Assembly (NCBI GenBank): GCA_030426085.1 | Contig: JAUHYW010000032.1 | Coordinates: forward strand, 30,125-94,124 | Direction of reading: 5' to 3' | Length of the DNA stretch: 64,000 nucleotides | Origin: a bacterium | GTDB taxonomy: Bacteria > Myxococcota_A > Bradymonadia > UBA7976 > UBA1532 | Shown here: positions 27,666 through 39,338 of the stretch, piece by piece | Position numbering within the stretch: position 1 is the stretch's first letter | How the letters are laid out: every line of letters begins with the position of its first letter | Translations under genes and position numbers: made by a program | The notes under the pieces: generated by a model | Database searches by the model: none | Told to the model about the DNA's origin: nothing | The model's input: the letters and a program-made list of their open reading frames with translations, nothing else

Positions 27666-28994
27666 CTACCGCGCGCGACGCCGCACGCGCACGCCGGGGC
27701 GGGCCGCGCTCACGCCGCGCTCGTCGGCCGCGTCTTCTTCGACGACCGGCGCGGGGGCCGGCTCGGCCTCGGGCTTCGACCAGACCCACGCCTTGTCCCC
27801 GGTCGGGGCGAAGGTCGCCACGAACGGGGGCTCGACGTCCGCGTCGCGGAAGGCGGCGAGGATGGGGTCGACGATGCCGGAGACGGCGCGGGCCTTGGCC
27901 AGGCTGAAGGTGTCGAGCACCTCCTGCATGGTCATCATCTCTCGCTGACGCAGCGTGCGGACGAAGAGCGACTGTCGATCGGGCAGCGCCTCGATGATCG
28001 CGTCGACCGCCTCCTGCCGGGCCTTCTCGGCCTCGGCCTGCTTCGCGCCCTCGGGGGCCGACCCTTCGGTCGTCACCCCCGCGGGCGCTTCAGCTTTTGG
28101 GGACGCGCCCTCCTCGCCCTCGCCGGGCGCGCCGAGCCACTTCCAGGCCCGCTCGCCGTCGACCGTGATGGCCTCGTAGGGCACCGGGATGCCGCGGACC
28201 GGGGCCCAGCGGCCGATGCTGCCGGTGATGCCGCCCATGGCCTTGGGCACCGTGAGGCCGAGCGCCTCCATCGCATCGCTGATGGTGAGCGTACCCTTCT
28301 CGCGCACGAGCGAGATGAACTGCTGCGAGCGCTCGGGCAGGTTCGAGACGAAGTCGTGGTAGCGCTGCGCCAGATCACCCTCGTCGGCCGGGGCCGCCGT
28401 GGTCTTGGTGCTCGCCGCCTTGCTCGACTTGCTGCTCTTCTGGCTCTTCGCCTTGGGCGGCTTCTTGGCCGGCGCCGGCGACGCCCCGTCGGGCCCGCCG
28501 GTCCAGGTCCAGGTGCGCACCCCGTCGACCATGCCGGCCTCGTAGGGGACCGGCACGCCGCGGACCGGGGCCCAGCGACCGATGCTGCCGGTGATACCGC
28601 CCATGGCCTTGGGCACCGAGATGTCCAGCGCCTCCATCGCCTCGGTGATGGTGAGGGTGCCCCGCTGCTTGAGCAGGTCGAGGAACGCCCGCGAGCGCCC
28701 CGGCAGGTTCTCGACGAACGCTTCGTAGCGCGCCGCCGCGTCGCCGTCGTCCACCGAGGGGGGCGCGGCCTTCTTCTGCGTCGCCTGACGCGTCGTCCGG
28801 GCGGGCGCCGCGGGCGCCGCCTCGGCCCTCGGGGCCGCCGGCGCTGCCGGAGCCGCGACCTTGGGGGCCGGCGCTTCCGCCGGCTTCTTCTGCCCCGTGG
28901 CCGCGCCGCCCAACGCGAGCACGAGGTTAGCGAGGGCCTTCGCGACCGATGGGTCGTTCAGCCTGTCTACACCGATCTGGATGGTGACCGCCAT
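27666..28994 (-). CDS. Repeated-domain protein with two near-identical winged-helix-like modules and a third diverged copy
   Basis: A 442-residue protein without signal peptide. After an Ala/Pro/Lys-rich N terminus come three homologous segments of about 82 residues: 85-166, 205-288 and 326-407. The first two share LTI(T/S)(E/D)AMEAL followed by VPKAMGGITGSIGRWAPVRG and a VPYEA motif; the third is diverged (MTMQEVLDTFSLAKARAVSGI). Segments are separated by Lys/Ala/Ser-rich linkers. The predicted helix-helix-wing pattern (LPGRSRAFLDLLKQRGTLTITEAMEAL) resembles winged-helix nucleic-acid-binding domains, which is inference. The start was placed at MAVTIQIG because a consensus-like promoter and GGAGA precede it. 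Confidence 0.7.
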   Translation of the reverse strand: MAVTIQIGVDRLNDPSVAKALANLVLALGGAATGQKKPAEAPAPKVAAPAAPAAPRAEAAPAAPARTTRQATQKKAAPPSVDDGDAAARYEAFVENLPGRSRAFLDLLKQRGTLTITEAMEALDISVPKAMGGITGSIGRWAPVRGVPVPYEAGMVDGVRTWTWTGGPDGASPAPAKKPPKAKSQKSSKSSKAASTKTTAAPADEGDLAQRYHDFVSNLPERSQQFISLVREKGTLTISDAMEALGLTVPKAMGGITGSIGRWAPVRGIPVPYEAITVDGERAWKWLGAPGEGEEGASPKAEAPAGVTTEGSAPEGAKQAEAEKARQEAVDAIIEALPDRQSLFVRTLRQREMMTMQEVLDTFSLAKARAVSGIVDPILAAFRDADVEPPFVATFAPTGDKAWVWSKPEAEPAPAPVVEEDAADERGVSAARPGVRVRRRAR

Positions 28995-29077
28995 CGTATG
29001 TGTTCTCCAAGTTGGTTCAAGGGTCGAACCTGACGAGAGGTGCCTTCTGGATTCGCTCCAATCCATCAAGCTCGCAA

Positions 29078-29106
29078 GTGATACAGCGGAAAGCAGAGAG
29101 CGTCAA
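29078..29106 (-). promoter_or_regulatory. Sigma-70-type promoter for the repeated-domain gene
   Basis: On the minus strand, TTGACG (29106-29101) is followed after exactly 17 nt by TATCAC (29083-29078). The predicted start of transcription is about 29071, leaving about 77 nt of leader to the ATG at 28994. A GGAGA ribosome site sits in that leader. The spacing is ideal and the region is unusually A/T-rich, but the match is by eye. Confidence 0.5.
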
Positions 29107-29229
29107 GCCATATCACGGGGTTTCTTCCATGCTGCCGCCAGAGCGTGTGGCTCCATGAGTCCATCTCTCGGGGCGGACACCGGTTGCAGATGCGGCATGT
29201 CCGGGAACGGTTGCGCTCCACTGACAGAA

Positions 29230-29253
29230 AAAACACCGGGCCGCTGGTGTTTT
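29230..29253 (-). terminator. Intrinsic terminator downstream of the MYXO-CTERM gene
   Basis: AAAACACC and GGTGTTTT form a perfect 8-bp stem with an 8-nt loop. On the minus strand the stem is followed by a run of T residues, as in Rho-independent terminators. It lies 240 bp beyond the stop of the large minus-strand surface gene and upstream of the next minus-strand gene, separating the two transcripts. The plus strand also has T residues after the stem. Confidence 0.6.
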
Positions 29254-29492
29254 CTCTCATCGGTCGCCGCGCGGTGAGCCTGCGCGCGGGGCCGGCGGCG
29301 CGCGGCCGCATAACATCAAACGGTAGTTCTATTGCGGGATTCCGCTGCCAGTGACATGACTTTCGGCGGCCGGCGGGATGGTCCCACGGGGGCGTTCGGG
29401 GGGGCGGGCGGGTGTTTCTACCGGTGGGGCGGGTGTGGTCGGCCGGGCCCCACCGGCGATCGGCTCGGGCCCGGTGGGCGCCGCGCGGTCGG

Positions 29493-32400
29493 TCAGCGGC
29501 GGCGGCGGGGCAGGCCGACGAGCAGCAGCAGCAGGAGCCAGGCGCCGTTGCCGCCGCTGTCGGCCCGGCAGGTGCACCCGACGGTCTCGGCGTCGGCCCC
29601 GCCGGGCTCGGCGTCGCCGGTACCCGGCGGGATGCCGCTCTCGATGCGGCCTCCGTCCATATTGCCCGGCGGCGTCAGCCCGCCGTCGGGGTCGTCGACC
29701 CCGTCGTCGGCCCCCATGTCCCGAGCGGGCGGCGTCGGCGGGTCGCCCTCGAGGTCGGAGACGCACTGCGCGTCGCCGTCGGCGTCGACCTCGCAGCGGT
29801 CGCCCGGCGGGCAGCGGGTCGCGAGGCAGGGGTCGCTCTGGCAGAACCCGCCGGCGCAGGTCTGGCCGTCGGGGCAGTCGGCGTCGGTGCACGGGTCCTC
29901 GGCGCAAGCGCCGCCGAAGCAGCTCTCGCCGGCGGGGCAGTCGACGCCGTAGCACGGGTCGCCGACGCACTCGCCGTCGATGCACTCTTCGTCGAGCGCG
30001 CAGCTCACCCGGCCGCAGCTCCTGACGCACGCGCCCTCGCGGCAGAACTGGCCGTCGGGGCAGTCGACCTCGGCGCAGGGGTCTTCGACGCAGGCCGAGC
30101 TGACGCAGATCTCGCCCGGCGGGCAGCCGATGGCATCGCAGGTCTCGTCCCCGCACTCGCCGAGCCAGCAGCGGGCCCCGCCGCAGTCGACGCCCTCACA
30201 GGGATCGACGCAGCGGCCCTCTTCGCACGCCTCGCCGGGCCCGCACTCGGCGACGTCGCACGGGTCCTCGACGCAGATGCCGCCGACGCACTGCTGCCCG
30301 GCGGGACACTCGAAGTTGACGCAGTCGTCGCGGCACTCGCCGGCGACGCACGTCGTGCCGGTGGGGCAGCCCGGGTCCTCGTCGATCTCGCCGTCGCAGT
30401 CGCTGTCGAAGCCGTCGCACCGGTCGGGCTCGAGCGGGCCGCAGCGCCCGCAGGCGTTGCGCAGCCCCTCGTCGATCTCGCCATCGCAGTTGTCGTCGAG
30501 CCCGTTGCAGACCTCGGCCCCGGCCTGGTTGTCGGGGTTGCACTGCTCTTCGCCGAAGACGCAGGCGGTCGTGCCCGGGGCGCAGATCCCCGGCTGGCCG
30601 GTGGGGCAGGTCTGACCGACGCCGAAGACCTCTTCGTCGACCGTGCCGTCGCAGTCGTTGTCGAGGCCGTCGCACACCTCGGGGCCCGGCGCGACGACCG
30701 GCAGGCAGATGTAGTCCCCGCCGTCGCAGACGAGCTGGCCCTGGCCGCAGACGCCGGGCACGTCGGACTCGCACGGATCGCCGGCCGGCGGCTCGTCCGC
30801 TTCCTCGTCGACGTTGCCGTCGCAGTCGTTGTCCAAGCCGTCGCAGACCTCGGGCTGGGGGTCGCCCGAGCACGGGTCGCAGACGTCGCCGATGCCGTCG
30901 CCGTCCTGGTCCGCCTGCTCCGGGTTGCGCACGTCGGTGCAGTTGTCGCAGACGTCGCCGATGTCGTCCCGGTCCACGTCGCCCTGGTCGTCGTTGGCGG
31001 CCGCGGGGCAGTTGTCGCAGGCGTCGCCGGCGCCGTCGCCGTCGCCATCGCGCTGGCCGGCGTTGGCGTCGGCCGGGCAGTTGTCGCAGACGTCGCCGCT
31101 GCCGTCGCCGTCCCCGTCGCCCTGGTCCCGGTTGGCGTCGACCGGGCAGTTGTCGCAGGTGTCGCCGAGGCCGTCGCCGTCGCCGTCGGCCTGATCGGGG
31201 TTGGCCGCGGCGCTGCAGTTGTCGCAGACGTCGCCCACCCGGTCGCCGTCGCCGTCGCGCTGGTCGGGGTTGGCGATACCGGGGCAGTTGTCGCACGCGT
31301 CGCCGATGCCGTCGCCGTCGTTGTCCACCGCCTGGGCGTCGTTCACGTCGGGGCAGGCGTCGCACACGTCGCCGTTGGCGTCGCCGTCGCGGTTGCTCTG
31401 GTCGGGGTTGGCGGCGGCCGGGCAGTTGTCGCAGACATCGCCCACGCCGTCGCCGTCGCCGTCGCGCTGGTTCTCGTTGGGGGTCTGGGGGCAGTTGTCT
31501 TCGGTGTCGCAGATGCTGTCTTCGTCGCTGTCGACGCAGCCGCCGCCCACCGAGCGCTCGAGCACGAGCAGGGCGTAGGCCTGGCTCGAGTAGGCGTTCC
31601 AGCTGTTGTGACCGGGGGGCGGGGTGAACTGCCCGTTGGCCTGCTGTCGATCCATGATCGTGTAGGCGTAGTCGAAGTACCACCGGGGCAGCTCGCGGAT
31701 GTCATCGTAGTAGCCGGCCCCGTTGTTGCCCCGGCGGGGGACCCGAGGCACGGCCGCCGGGTCGCGCAGCATCTGGCGGTCGGCGAACGCCGGCGCCTGA
31801 TTCGAGGGCAGCGTGCCGAGCGCGTCGATCCCGATGTTGCCCGCCGCCGGGATGACCCCCGAGTCCTCGAGGAAGGTGTACGACTTGGCCGACGACCACA
31901 GGTAGTAGTAGTAGCTGTTGGACCAGCCGCCGTTGGCCGCCGCGATGCTGGAGTAGCTGTAGCGATACTGCAGCCAGCGCAGGTAGGCCTGGACCGAGGC
32001 GTCGTTGAGGTCCGACCCCCCGATGACCTGGCACCACAGCCCCGACGCGGTCTGCTGATAGCTGGGCACGTTGCCCGACTGGTAGCCGTGCCCCTTGTCG
32101 CCGCCGAGGCCGCCGTTCTGGCCGTTGCGCACGTAGGCGTCGCGGGTGGCGGCGGTGAGCTGGTTCAGGCGGGCGAGGCGGTTGGCGTCCCCCCCGGCCG
32201 GCGCGCCGTAGATGCTCCGGGCCGCGGCGAGCCCGGCCATCACGAGCTGGGTCGTCGACGAGTCGGCGCAGGTCCCGTTGATGTAGCACCAGTAGCCGGC
32301 GGTGCCGCCCGCGCCCTGGTTGGCCGCGATGCGATCGAAGGTGCGATCGAGCGCCGCCCGGGCCCCGCCGGCGGGGCCTCCGGTGCGCAGGTAGACCGAC

Positions 32401-32771
32401 AGCGCCATCAGGGCGGCGCCGTCCCGATAGGCGTAGAAGGCGAGGTTCGAGCGGTCGATGATGTGGCCCATGATGCGGTCGAGGCGGCCGCGATCGACCG
32501 CGTCGGCGTTGGCGTAGCCGATGGCCGCGGCGTTCTGATCGGCGCTCTCCCGCTTCTCGAGCAGCGCCAGGGCGCACAGTCCGGCGGCGTCGACCCGGTC
32601 CGACGACCGGCACGCGCTGGGGTTGGCGAAGGCCCCCTGGGCGTCGAGCCAGTCGAGGCCGTCGTCGATCGAGCGGCCGACGTCGGCGCTGAAGTTGGTG
32701 ATCTGGGCTGAGGCTGCACCGGCGCACAGCAGCACGGCCAGCGTGGGCAGGCATCGAACGGATGCGCGCAT
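29493..32771 (-). CDS. Large secreted surface protein with thrombospondin type 3, MopE-like and Cys-rich repeats and a MYXO-CTERM-like tail
   Basis: A 1092-residue protein. A signal peptide ends at about residue 22 (GAASA). Residues 25-405 form an alpha-helical region rich in Tyr ([22 protein letters not shown]) with a prenyltransferase/squalene-cyclase-like repeat pattern (inference). Next come about ten Ca2+-binding thrombospondin type 3 repeats ([15 protein letters not shown]), about four MopE-like motifs ([16 protein letters not shown]), and then eight or so Cys-rich repeats (CPDGQxCxxGxCVEDPC). It ends with GCTCRAD, a hydrophobic stretch and RRRR, which fits the MYXO-CTERM sorting layout (Cys, transmembrane, Arg cluster), so anchoring at the cell surface by a rhombosortase/exosortase-like system is expected. 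A TTGACT-containing region 60-70 bp upstream may carry its promoter. Confidence 0.88.
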   Translation of the reverse strand: MRASVRCLPTLAVLLCAGAASAQITNFSADVGRSIDDGLDWLDAQGAFANPSACRSSDRVDAAGLCALALLEKRESADQNAAAIGYANADAVDRGRLDRIMGHIIDRSNLAFYAYRDGAALMALSVYLRTGGPAGGARAALDRTFDRIAANQGAGGTAGYWCYINGTCADSSTTQLVMAGLAAARSIYGAPAGGDANRLARLNQLTAATRDAYVRNGQNGGLGGDKGHGYQSGNVPSYQQTASGLWCQVIGGSDLNDASVQAYLRWLQYRYSYSSIAAANGGWSNSYYYYLWSSAKSYTFLEDSGVIPAAGNIGIDALGTLPSNQAPAFADRQMLRDPAAVPRVPRRGNNGAGYYDDIRELPRWYFDYAYTIMDRQQANGQFTPPPGHNSWNAYSSQAYALLVLERSVGGGCVDSDEDSICDTEDNCPQTPNENQRDGDGDGVGDVCDNCPAAANPDQSNRDGDANGDVCDACPDVNDAQAVDNDGDGIGDACDNCPGIANPDQRDGDGDRVGDVCDNCSAAANPDQADGDGDGLGDTCDNCPVDANRDQGDGDGDGSGDVCDNCPADANAGQRDGDGDGAGDACDNCPAAANDDQGDVDRDDIGDVCDNCTDVRNPEQADQDGDGIGDVCDPCSGDPQPEVCDGLDNDCDGNVDEEADEPPAGDPCESDVPGVCGQGQLVCDGGDYICLPVVAPGPEVCDGLDNDCDGTVDEEVFGVGQTCPTGQPGICAPGTTACVFGEEQCNPDNQAGAEVCNGLDDNCDGEIDEGLRNACGRCGPLEPDRCDGFDSDCDGEIDEDPGCPTGTTCVAGECRDDCVNFECPAGQQCVGGICVEDPCDVAECGPGEACEEGRCVDPCEGVDCGGARCWLGECGDETCDAIGCPPGEICVSSACVEDPCAEVDCPDGQFCREGACVRSCGRVSCALDEECIDGECVGDPCYGVDCPAGESCFGGACAEDPCTDADCPDGQTCAGGFCQSDPCLATRCPPGDRCEVDADGDAQCVSDLEGDPPTPPARDMGADDGVDDPDGGLTPPGNMDGGRIESGIPPGTGDAEPGGADAETVGCTCRADSGGNGAWLLLLLLVGLPRRRR
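30870..31538 (-). repeat. Thrombospondin type 3 repeat array (about ten units)
   Basis: Within the large surface gene, units of roughly 25-27 codons repeat the pattern DxDxDGxGDxCDNCPxxxNxxQ. Asp/Asn side chains and disulfides of this repeat bind Ca2+ in known structures. Neighbouring units are very similar at DNA level, so length changes by recombination are possible. Confidence 0.85.
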
Positions 32772-32977
32772 GGGACCCCCCCATCGGGTTGACGAAGCTC
32801 ACAAAAGATCGTGGATTCCGGGGCGCGGATCAATAGTCAACTGTCGGATCTACGGGTCCCCGGGGGGCGGGCCCGAGCCATGGCAGCCCCCCGCGCAGAC
32901 ACCCGGGAGCGGGGGCTCCTGACATCGCCGGGCCGCCGACGCTTGATCGGGCGGCGGTCTTGTGGCTCCCTCCCGCC

Positions 32978-33850
32978 ATGAGCATCGCGCGATACCATCT
33001 CGGCGGGCCCCTGTGGGGGGCGGCGGTGTGGAAGGACGACTTCTTCTCGCCCGGCGCCCGCTCGAACAGCTACCTCGACGAGTACGCCAGCGTCTTCAAC
33101 ACCGTCGAAGGCAACACCACCTTCTATCGGGTGCCCACGCCCGAGCTGTCGGCCCGGTGGGCGGCGGCGGTGCCCGATGGCTTCCGCTTCTGCCTCAAGC
33201 TGTCCCGGGGCATCACCCACGACGCCCTGCTCGCCCCGCCCCGGGCCGAGGTGCAGCGGTTCCTCGACGGCATCGCGCCCCTCGCCGGCCGCCTGGGCCC
33301 GCTCTTCGTGCAGCTCTCGGCCCGCTTCGGCCCCGAGCGGCTGCCGGTCCTGGCCGACTTCCTCGACGGGCTGCCCGCCGATCTGCCCCGGGCGGTCGAG
33401 GTGCGCCACCCGGCCTTCTTCGACGGCGGCCCGGCCGAGCAGGGGCTCGACGCGCTGCTGGTGGCCCGGGGGGCCGATCGGGTCGTGATGGACACCCGCC
33501 CGCTGCGGTCCGCTCCGCCGCCCCACGACGAGCCGACCCGCAACGCGCTGACCCGCAAGCCCGACCTGCCGGTGCGCCCCATCGGGCTGGGGCCGCACCC
33601 CTTCGTGCGGATCGTGGCCCACCCGGTGGCCCGGGCCAACGGCCCCTGGCTGACGGCGTGGGCCGACGTGGTGGCCGGGTGGATCGCCGAGGGGCGCGAC
33701 CCCTACGTCTTCCTGCACAGCCCGGGCGACGCCGACGTGCCCCTGCTCGCCCGGGTCTTCCACGAGATGCTGGGCCGCCGGGGCGCGCCGGTGGGCGAGC
33801 TGCCGCCCTGGCCCCGGGCGCGGGCGGCGGCCCAGCTCAGCTTGATCTGA
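32978..33850 (+). CDS. DUF72 (YecE-like) family protein
   Basis: A 290-residue cytoplasmic TIM-barrel-like protein of the DUF72 family. Recognisable family segments are YHLGGPLWG at the start, FNTVEGNTTFYRVP, FRFCLKLSRGITHD, GPLFVQLSARFGP and RAVEVRHPAFF. The molecular function of DUF72 proteins remains unproven. The ATG was chosen because it starts the conserved SIARYHLG segment; a TTG six codons upstream is possible. It starts 206 bp from the divergent surface-protein gene and is followed after 46 bp by the thioredoxin-TPR gene. No signal peptide. Confidence 0.85.
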   Translation: MSIARYHLGGPLWGAAVWKDDFFSPGARSNSYLDEYASVFNTVEGNTTFYRVPTPELSARWAAAVPDGFRFCLKLSRGITHDALLAPPRAEVQRFLDGIAPLAGRLGPLFVQLSARFGPERLPVLADFLDGLPADLPRAVEVRHPAFFDGGPAEQGLDALLVARGADRVVMDTRPLRSAPPPHDEPTRNALTRKPDLPVRPIGLGPHPFVRIVAHPVARANGPWLTAWADVVAGWIAEGRDPYVFLHSPGDADVPLLARVFHEMLGRRGAPVGELPPWPRARAAAQLSLI

Positions 33851-33896
33851 TCCGGCGACCGATGCCGAGCGGGCCCGGCTCGGGTAGGATGAGCCC

Positions 33897-35222
33897 ATGA
33901 CCGTCGTATCCCGCGCGCTCGCGCTCGCCGTCCTCGTCCTCGCGGGCCACGCCTCGGCCGCGGCCGACGGCCCGCTGAAGTGGTATTCCGACGACTACCC
34001 CGCCGCGCTGGCCGACGCCCGGGCCAGCGACCGCCCGCTGGTCATCGACCTGTGGGCCATCTGGTGCCACACCTGCCTCTCGATGAAGCACACCGTGCTG
34101 CGCGACCCGGCCATGGCCGCGGTGGCCGACCGCTTCGTGTGGCTCGAGATGGACACCGAGCGGGCCCGCAACGCGCCCGCGCTGGAGAAGTTCCCCCCCG
34201 AGGTGTGGCCCACCTTCTTCGTGGTCGACCCCCGGGACGAGAGCGTGGCGGCCCGGCTGCTCGGGGCGGCCGATCGGGCGGCGTTCGTGGCCTTCCTCGA
34301 CGCCGGCGCCCGGCGCATGCGAGGCGACGCGGGCCCGTTCGCCGAGGCGGTGCGGTCGGGGGACATGGCCGCCGCCGCCGGCCGCCACACCGAGGCCGCC
34401 CGGCGCTACGCCGAGGCGCTCGCGGCGGCGGCGGACGACCCCCGGGTGCCGGCGGTGCTCGTCGCGCGGATGAACGCGCTGTACCGGGCCGACGCGGAGG
34501 GCGAGTGCCTCGCCGCCGCTCGGGCCGGGCTGGCGCGGGCGCTGCGGGGCCATACGCCGGCGGCGGCCGACTTCGTCTACTACCTGCACGCCTGCGCCCG
34601 GGGCGTCGAGCCGCCCGATCCCTCGCTCCTGCCGGCGGCGGAGGCGGCGCTCGAGGCGGTGCTGGCCGACGAGGGCGCACCGCTGACGGTGGACGATCGC
34701 AGCGAAGCCCTGCGCATCGCCCGCGAGATCCACCTGTCGCTGGGGCGGTCGAAGGCGGCCCGAGCCCGAGCCGAGGCTCAGCGGGCGCTGCTCGAAGAGG
34801 CGGCGGCCGGGGCCGACCCCCGCACGGCGCTCACCTGGCACTGGCCCCGGGCCGAGGTGCACGCCTTCCTCGGGCGGCCGGCGGCGCTGATCCCGGCCTT
34901 CGAGGCCTCCGAGGCGGCGCTGCCCGAGGAGTACGAACCGCCGTATCGCCTGGCGTGGATCCAGTGGAAGGCCGGGCGGCTCGACGAGGCGCAAGGCAGC
35001 GCGAAGCGGGCCATCGCGCGGGTCTACGGGCCCCGGGCTGCGCGGGCCTGGGCGCTGCTGGCCGACATCGAGCGGGCCCGCGGCGATCGGCCGGCGACCC
35101 GGGCGGCGCTGGCCGAGGTCGTCGAGGTCTGGCGGGGGCTGCCGCCCGGCCAGCAGCGGCCGGCGGCGCAGCGGGCGGCCGAGGCGGCGCTGGCGGCGTT
35201 CGACGCCGAGGGCGGGCCGTGA
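33897..35222 (+). CDS. Exported thioredoxin-fold protein with a C-terminal TPR region
   Basis: A 441-residue protein with a cleavable signal peptide (ALAVLVLAGHASA). Residues about 28-135 are a DsbD-gamma/thioredoxin-like domain with the redox motif WCHTC (Cys57 and Cys60) in LWAIWCHTCLSMK, plus the cis-Pro loop VWPTFFVV. The remaining 300 residues are Ala/Arg-rich helical repeats of TPR type. It is likely a periplasmic disulfide reductase or an adaptor that uses the TPR part to recognise partners. AGGATGA sits before ATG. The stop overlaps the start of the SDR gene by one base (TGATG), so the pair is translationally coupled. Confidence 0.85.
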   Translation: MTVVSRALALAVLVLAGHASAAADGPLKWYSDDYPAALADARASDRPLVIDLWAIWCHTCLSMKHTVLRDPAMAAVADRFVWLEMDTERARNAPALEKFPPEVWPTFFVVDPRDESVAARLLGAADRAAFVAFLDAGARRMRGDAGPFAEAVRSGDMAAAAGRHTEAARRYAEALAAAADDPRVPAVLVARMNALYRADAEGECLAAARAGLARALRGHTPAAADFVYYLHACARGVEPPDPSLLPAAEAALEAVLADEGAPLTVDDRSEALRIAREIHLSLGRSKAARARAEAQRALLEEAAAGADPRTALTWHWPRAEVHAFLGRPAALIPAFEASEAALPEEYEPPYRLAWIQWKAGRLDEAQGSAKRAIARVYGPRAARAWALLADIERARGDRPATRAALAEVVEVWRGLPPGQQRPAAQRAAEAALAAFDAEGGP

Positions 35223-35944
35223 TGGCGGCGCTCGACGGGCGGTCCGTCCTGATCACGGGCGCCAGCCGGGGGCTGGGCTACGCGCTGGCGGTGAGGGCGG
35301 CGGCGGCCGGGGCCCGGGTGGCGCTGCTGGCCCGCTCGGCGGAGGGGCTGGCCGATCTGGCCCGGCGGCTCGAAGAGGCCCACCCGGGGCGGGCGGTCTT
35401 CCACCGGGGGGTCGACGTGCGCGACGCGGAGGGCGTGCAGCGCTTCGTCGACGACGCGGCCGCCGCGCTCGACGGGCTGCACGCGGTGATCAACAACGCC
35501 GGCGTCGGGCGCTACGCGCCGTTCCTCGAGCAGAGCGTGCACGACCTCGACATGGCGCTGGACGTCTGCCTCAAGGGCCCGATGTACGTCTGCCGGGCCG
35601 CGCTGCCCCACCTGCTCGCCGGGGGCGGGGGGCACATCGTCAACGTCGCCTCCGATCTCGCCCGCCGGCCGCTGGCCCGCATGGCGCCCTATGTGGCGGC
35701 CAAGCACGGCCTCGCCGGCTTCTCCGGCTCGCTGCTGCGAGAGTACAAGGATCGCGGCCTGCGGGTGACGACCTTCAACCCGGGCATCATGGACACCTGG
35801 TTCGGCGGCACGACCCCCGGCCGGCCGGTCGACGGGGCGATGCCGGCCGACGCGGTGGCCGACATGCTGGTGCGCATCCTGGGGTGGCCGGCGCACATCA
35901 TCGTCGACGAGATCGCGGCGCATCCGCCGCGGCAGGACTTCTGA
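35222..35944 (+). CDS. Short-chain dehydrogenase/reductase
   Basis: A 240-residue Rossmann-fold NAD(P)-dependent oxidoreductase. The cofactor motif TGASRGLG spans 12-19, NNAG follows near 92, and the catalytic Ser144-Tyr157-Lys161 triad is present (VNVASDLA, APYVAAKHG) with the correct spacing. An Arg after the first Gly-rich motif (SRG) suggests NADP preference. Substrate unknown; the sequence is closest in style to general 3-oxoacyl or alcohol dehydrogenases. The ATG overlaps the upstream stop, so it is coupled to the thioredoxin-TPR gene. There is a 101-bp gap before the peroxidase gene. Confidence 0.9.
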   Translation: MAALDGRSVLITGASRGLGYALAVRAAAAGARVALLARSAEGLADLARRLEEAHPGRAVFHRGVDVRDAEGVQRFVDDAAAALDGLHAVINNAGVGRYAPFLEQSVHDLDMALDVCLKGPMYVCRAALPHLLAGGGGHIVNVASDLARRPLARMAPYVAAKHGLAGFSGSLLREYKDRGLRVTTFNPGIMDTWFGGTTPGRPVDGAMPADAVADMLVRILGWPAHIIVDEIAAHPPRQDF

Positions 35945-36045
35945 GACGAACGGTGACTTCGGGCGTGCGCCGGTGCCCGTGATCGGCTAGGGTATACGGT
36001 GTGCCCCTTATCCGGGCCCGATGATCCTTCGACGCGAGGTACTCG

Positions 36046-37091
36046 ATGGCGTACGGCACCTGCCCGGCGCGGCGACCGACCCCAGGCGACGCAGCGCGTC
36101 TGGCGCGCGCCGTGGCCCTCGTCGGCGCAGCGCTCGGGTGCCTGCTCGGATCGGCCCACGCCGACGACCGCCGCCTGCGGGTGGAGCCCATCGCGCCGGT
36201 CCCGACCGTCGACTTCCCCGACCCGCCCCGGGTCGAGCTGGGGCGGGCGCTCTTCCACGATCCCCGGCTGTCGAAGGACGGCACCGTCTCGTGCGCCTCG
36301 TGCCACCCGCTCGACCGGGGGGGCATGGACGGCCGGGCCCGCTCGGTGGGCGTCGGGGGGCAGCTCGGCGTCATCAACGCGCCGACGGTCTTCAACGCGG
36401 CGCTGCAGTTCCGTCAGTTCTGGGACGCCCGGGCCCTCGACGTGCGGTCGCAGGTCGACGGGCCGCTGCTCGACCCGCTCGAGATGGGCCACACCTGGCC
36501 GGGCATCATCGCGGTCATCGAGGGCGATCCCGACTACCGGGCCCGCTTCGCCAAGCTCTACCCCCACCCCGACGAGAAGGTGCAGCCGGCGGACGTGCGC
36601 GACGCGCTCGGCACCTTCGTCGAGACGCTGCTGACCCCCGACGCGCCATTCGACCGGTGGCTGCGGGGCGACGACGACGCGCTGACCCCGACCCAGAAGG
36701 CGGGCTACGCCCGGTTCAAGTCCCTCGGCTGCGTCGCCTGTCATCAGGGGGTCGCGGTGGGCGGCAACATGCTCCAGGTCTTCGGGGTGATGGGGGACTA
36801 CTTCGCCGACCGGGGCGAGCCGACGAAGGCCGATCTGGGGCGCTACAACGTCACCCGCGACGAGGCCGATCGCCACCGGTTCAAGGTGCCCTCGCTGCGC
36901 AATGTGGCCCTGACGGCGCCCTACTTCCATGATGGCAGCGTCACCGATCTCGAGGAGGCCATCCGGGTGATGACCCGATACCAGCTTGGGCGTCTGGCGT
37001 CCGAGGAGGACGTGGCCCTGATCGCCGCCTTCCTCGAGAGCCTCACCGGGCAGTGGCAGGGGCGGCCGCTCGGCGCCGCGGAGGCCCCCTG

Positions 37092-37092
<1 letters not shown>
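36046..37092 (+). CDS. Di-haem cytochrome c peroxidase (CcpA/MauG family)
   Basis: A 348-residue exported protein with a signal-like N terminus ([17 protein letters not shown]). Two haem c sites are present: CASCH at 83-87 in the electron-accepting N-terminal half and CVACH at 229-233 in the C-terminal half. Typical segments are [29 protein letters not shown], and [18 protein letters not shown]. It would reduce H2O2 to water in the periplasm using electrons from small cytochromes. Its TGA overlaps the ATG of the following histidine kinase (TGATG), suggesting coupled expression of peroxidase and sensor. GAGG lies 6 nt before the start. Confidence 0.92.
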
Positions 37093-39332
<2,240 letters not shown>

Positions 39333-39338
39333 CGGTCG

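Larger units (their letters stand above)
28995..29492. other. 498-bp intergenic region between two minus-strand genes
   Basis: No convincing gene is present; the short frames lack ribosome sites and codon bias. It holds a promoter for the gene at 28994 (29078-29106), a terminator hairpin (29230-29253) and about 240 bp of A/T-richer sequence between that hairpin and the stop codon at 29493. Its base composition is clearly lower in G+C than the flanking coding DNA, especially 29000-29130. Confidence 0.6.

Noticed and set aside
29145..29354. Small open frames in the 498-bp intergenic region
   Set aside because: Weak starts, no codon bias, and the region carries a promoter and a terminator that account for it better.
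29412..32711. A 1099-codon open frame opposite the MYXO-CTERM-like gene
   Set aside because: The translated product is a simple Val/Ala/Asp repeat that mirrors the repeats of the real gene, with no signal peptide or ribosome site.
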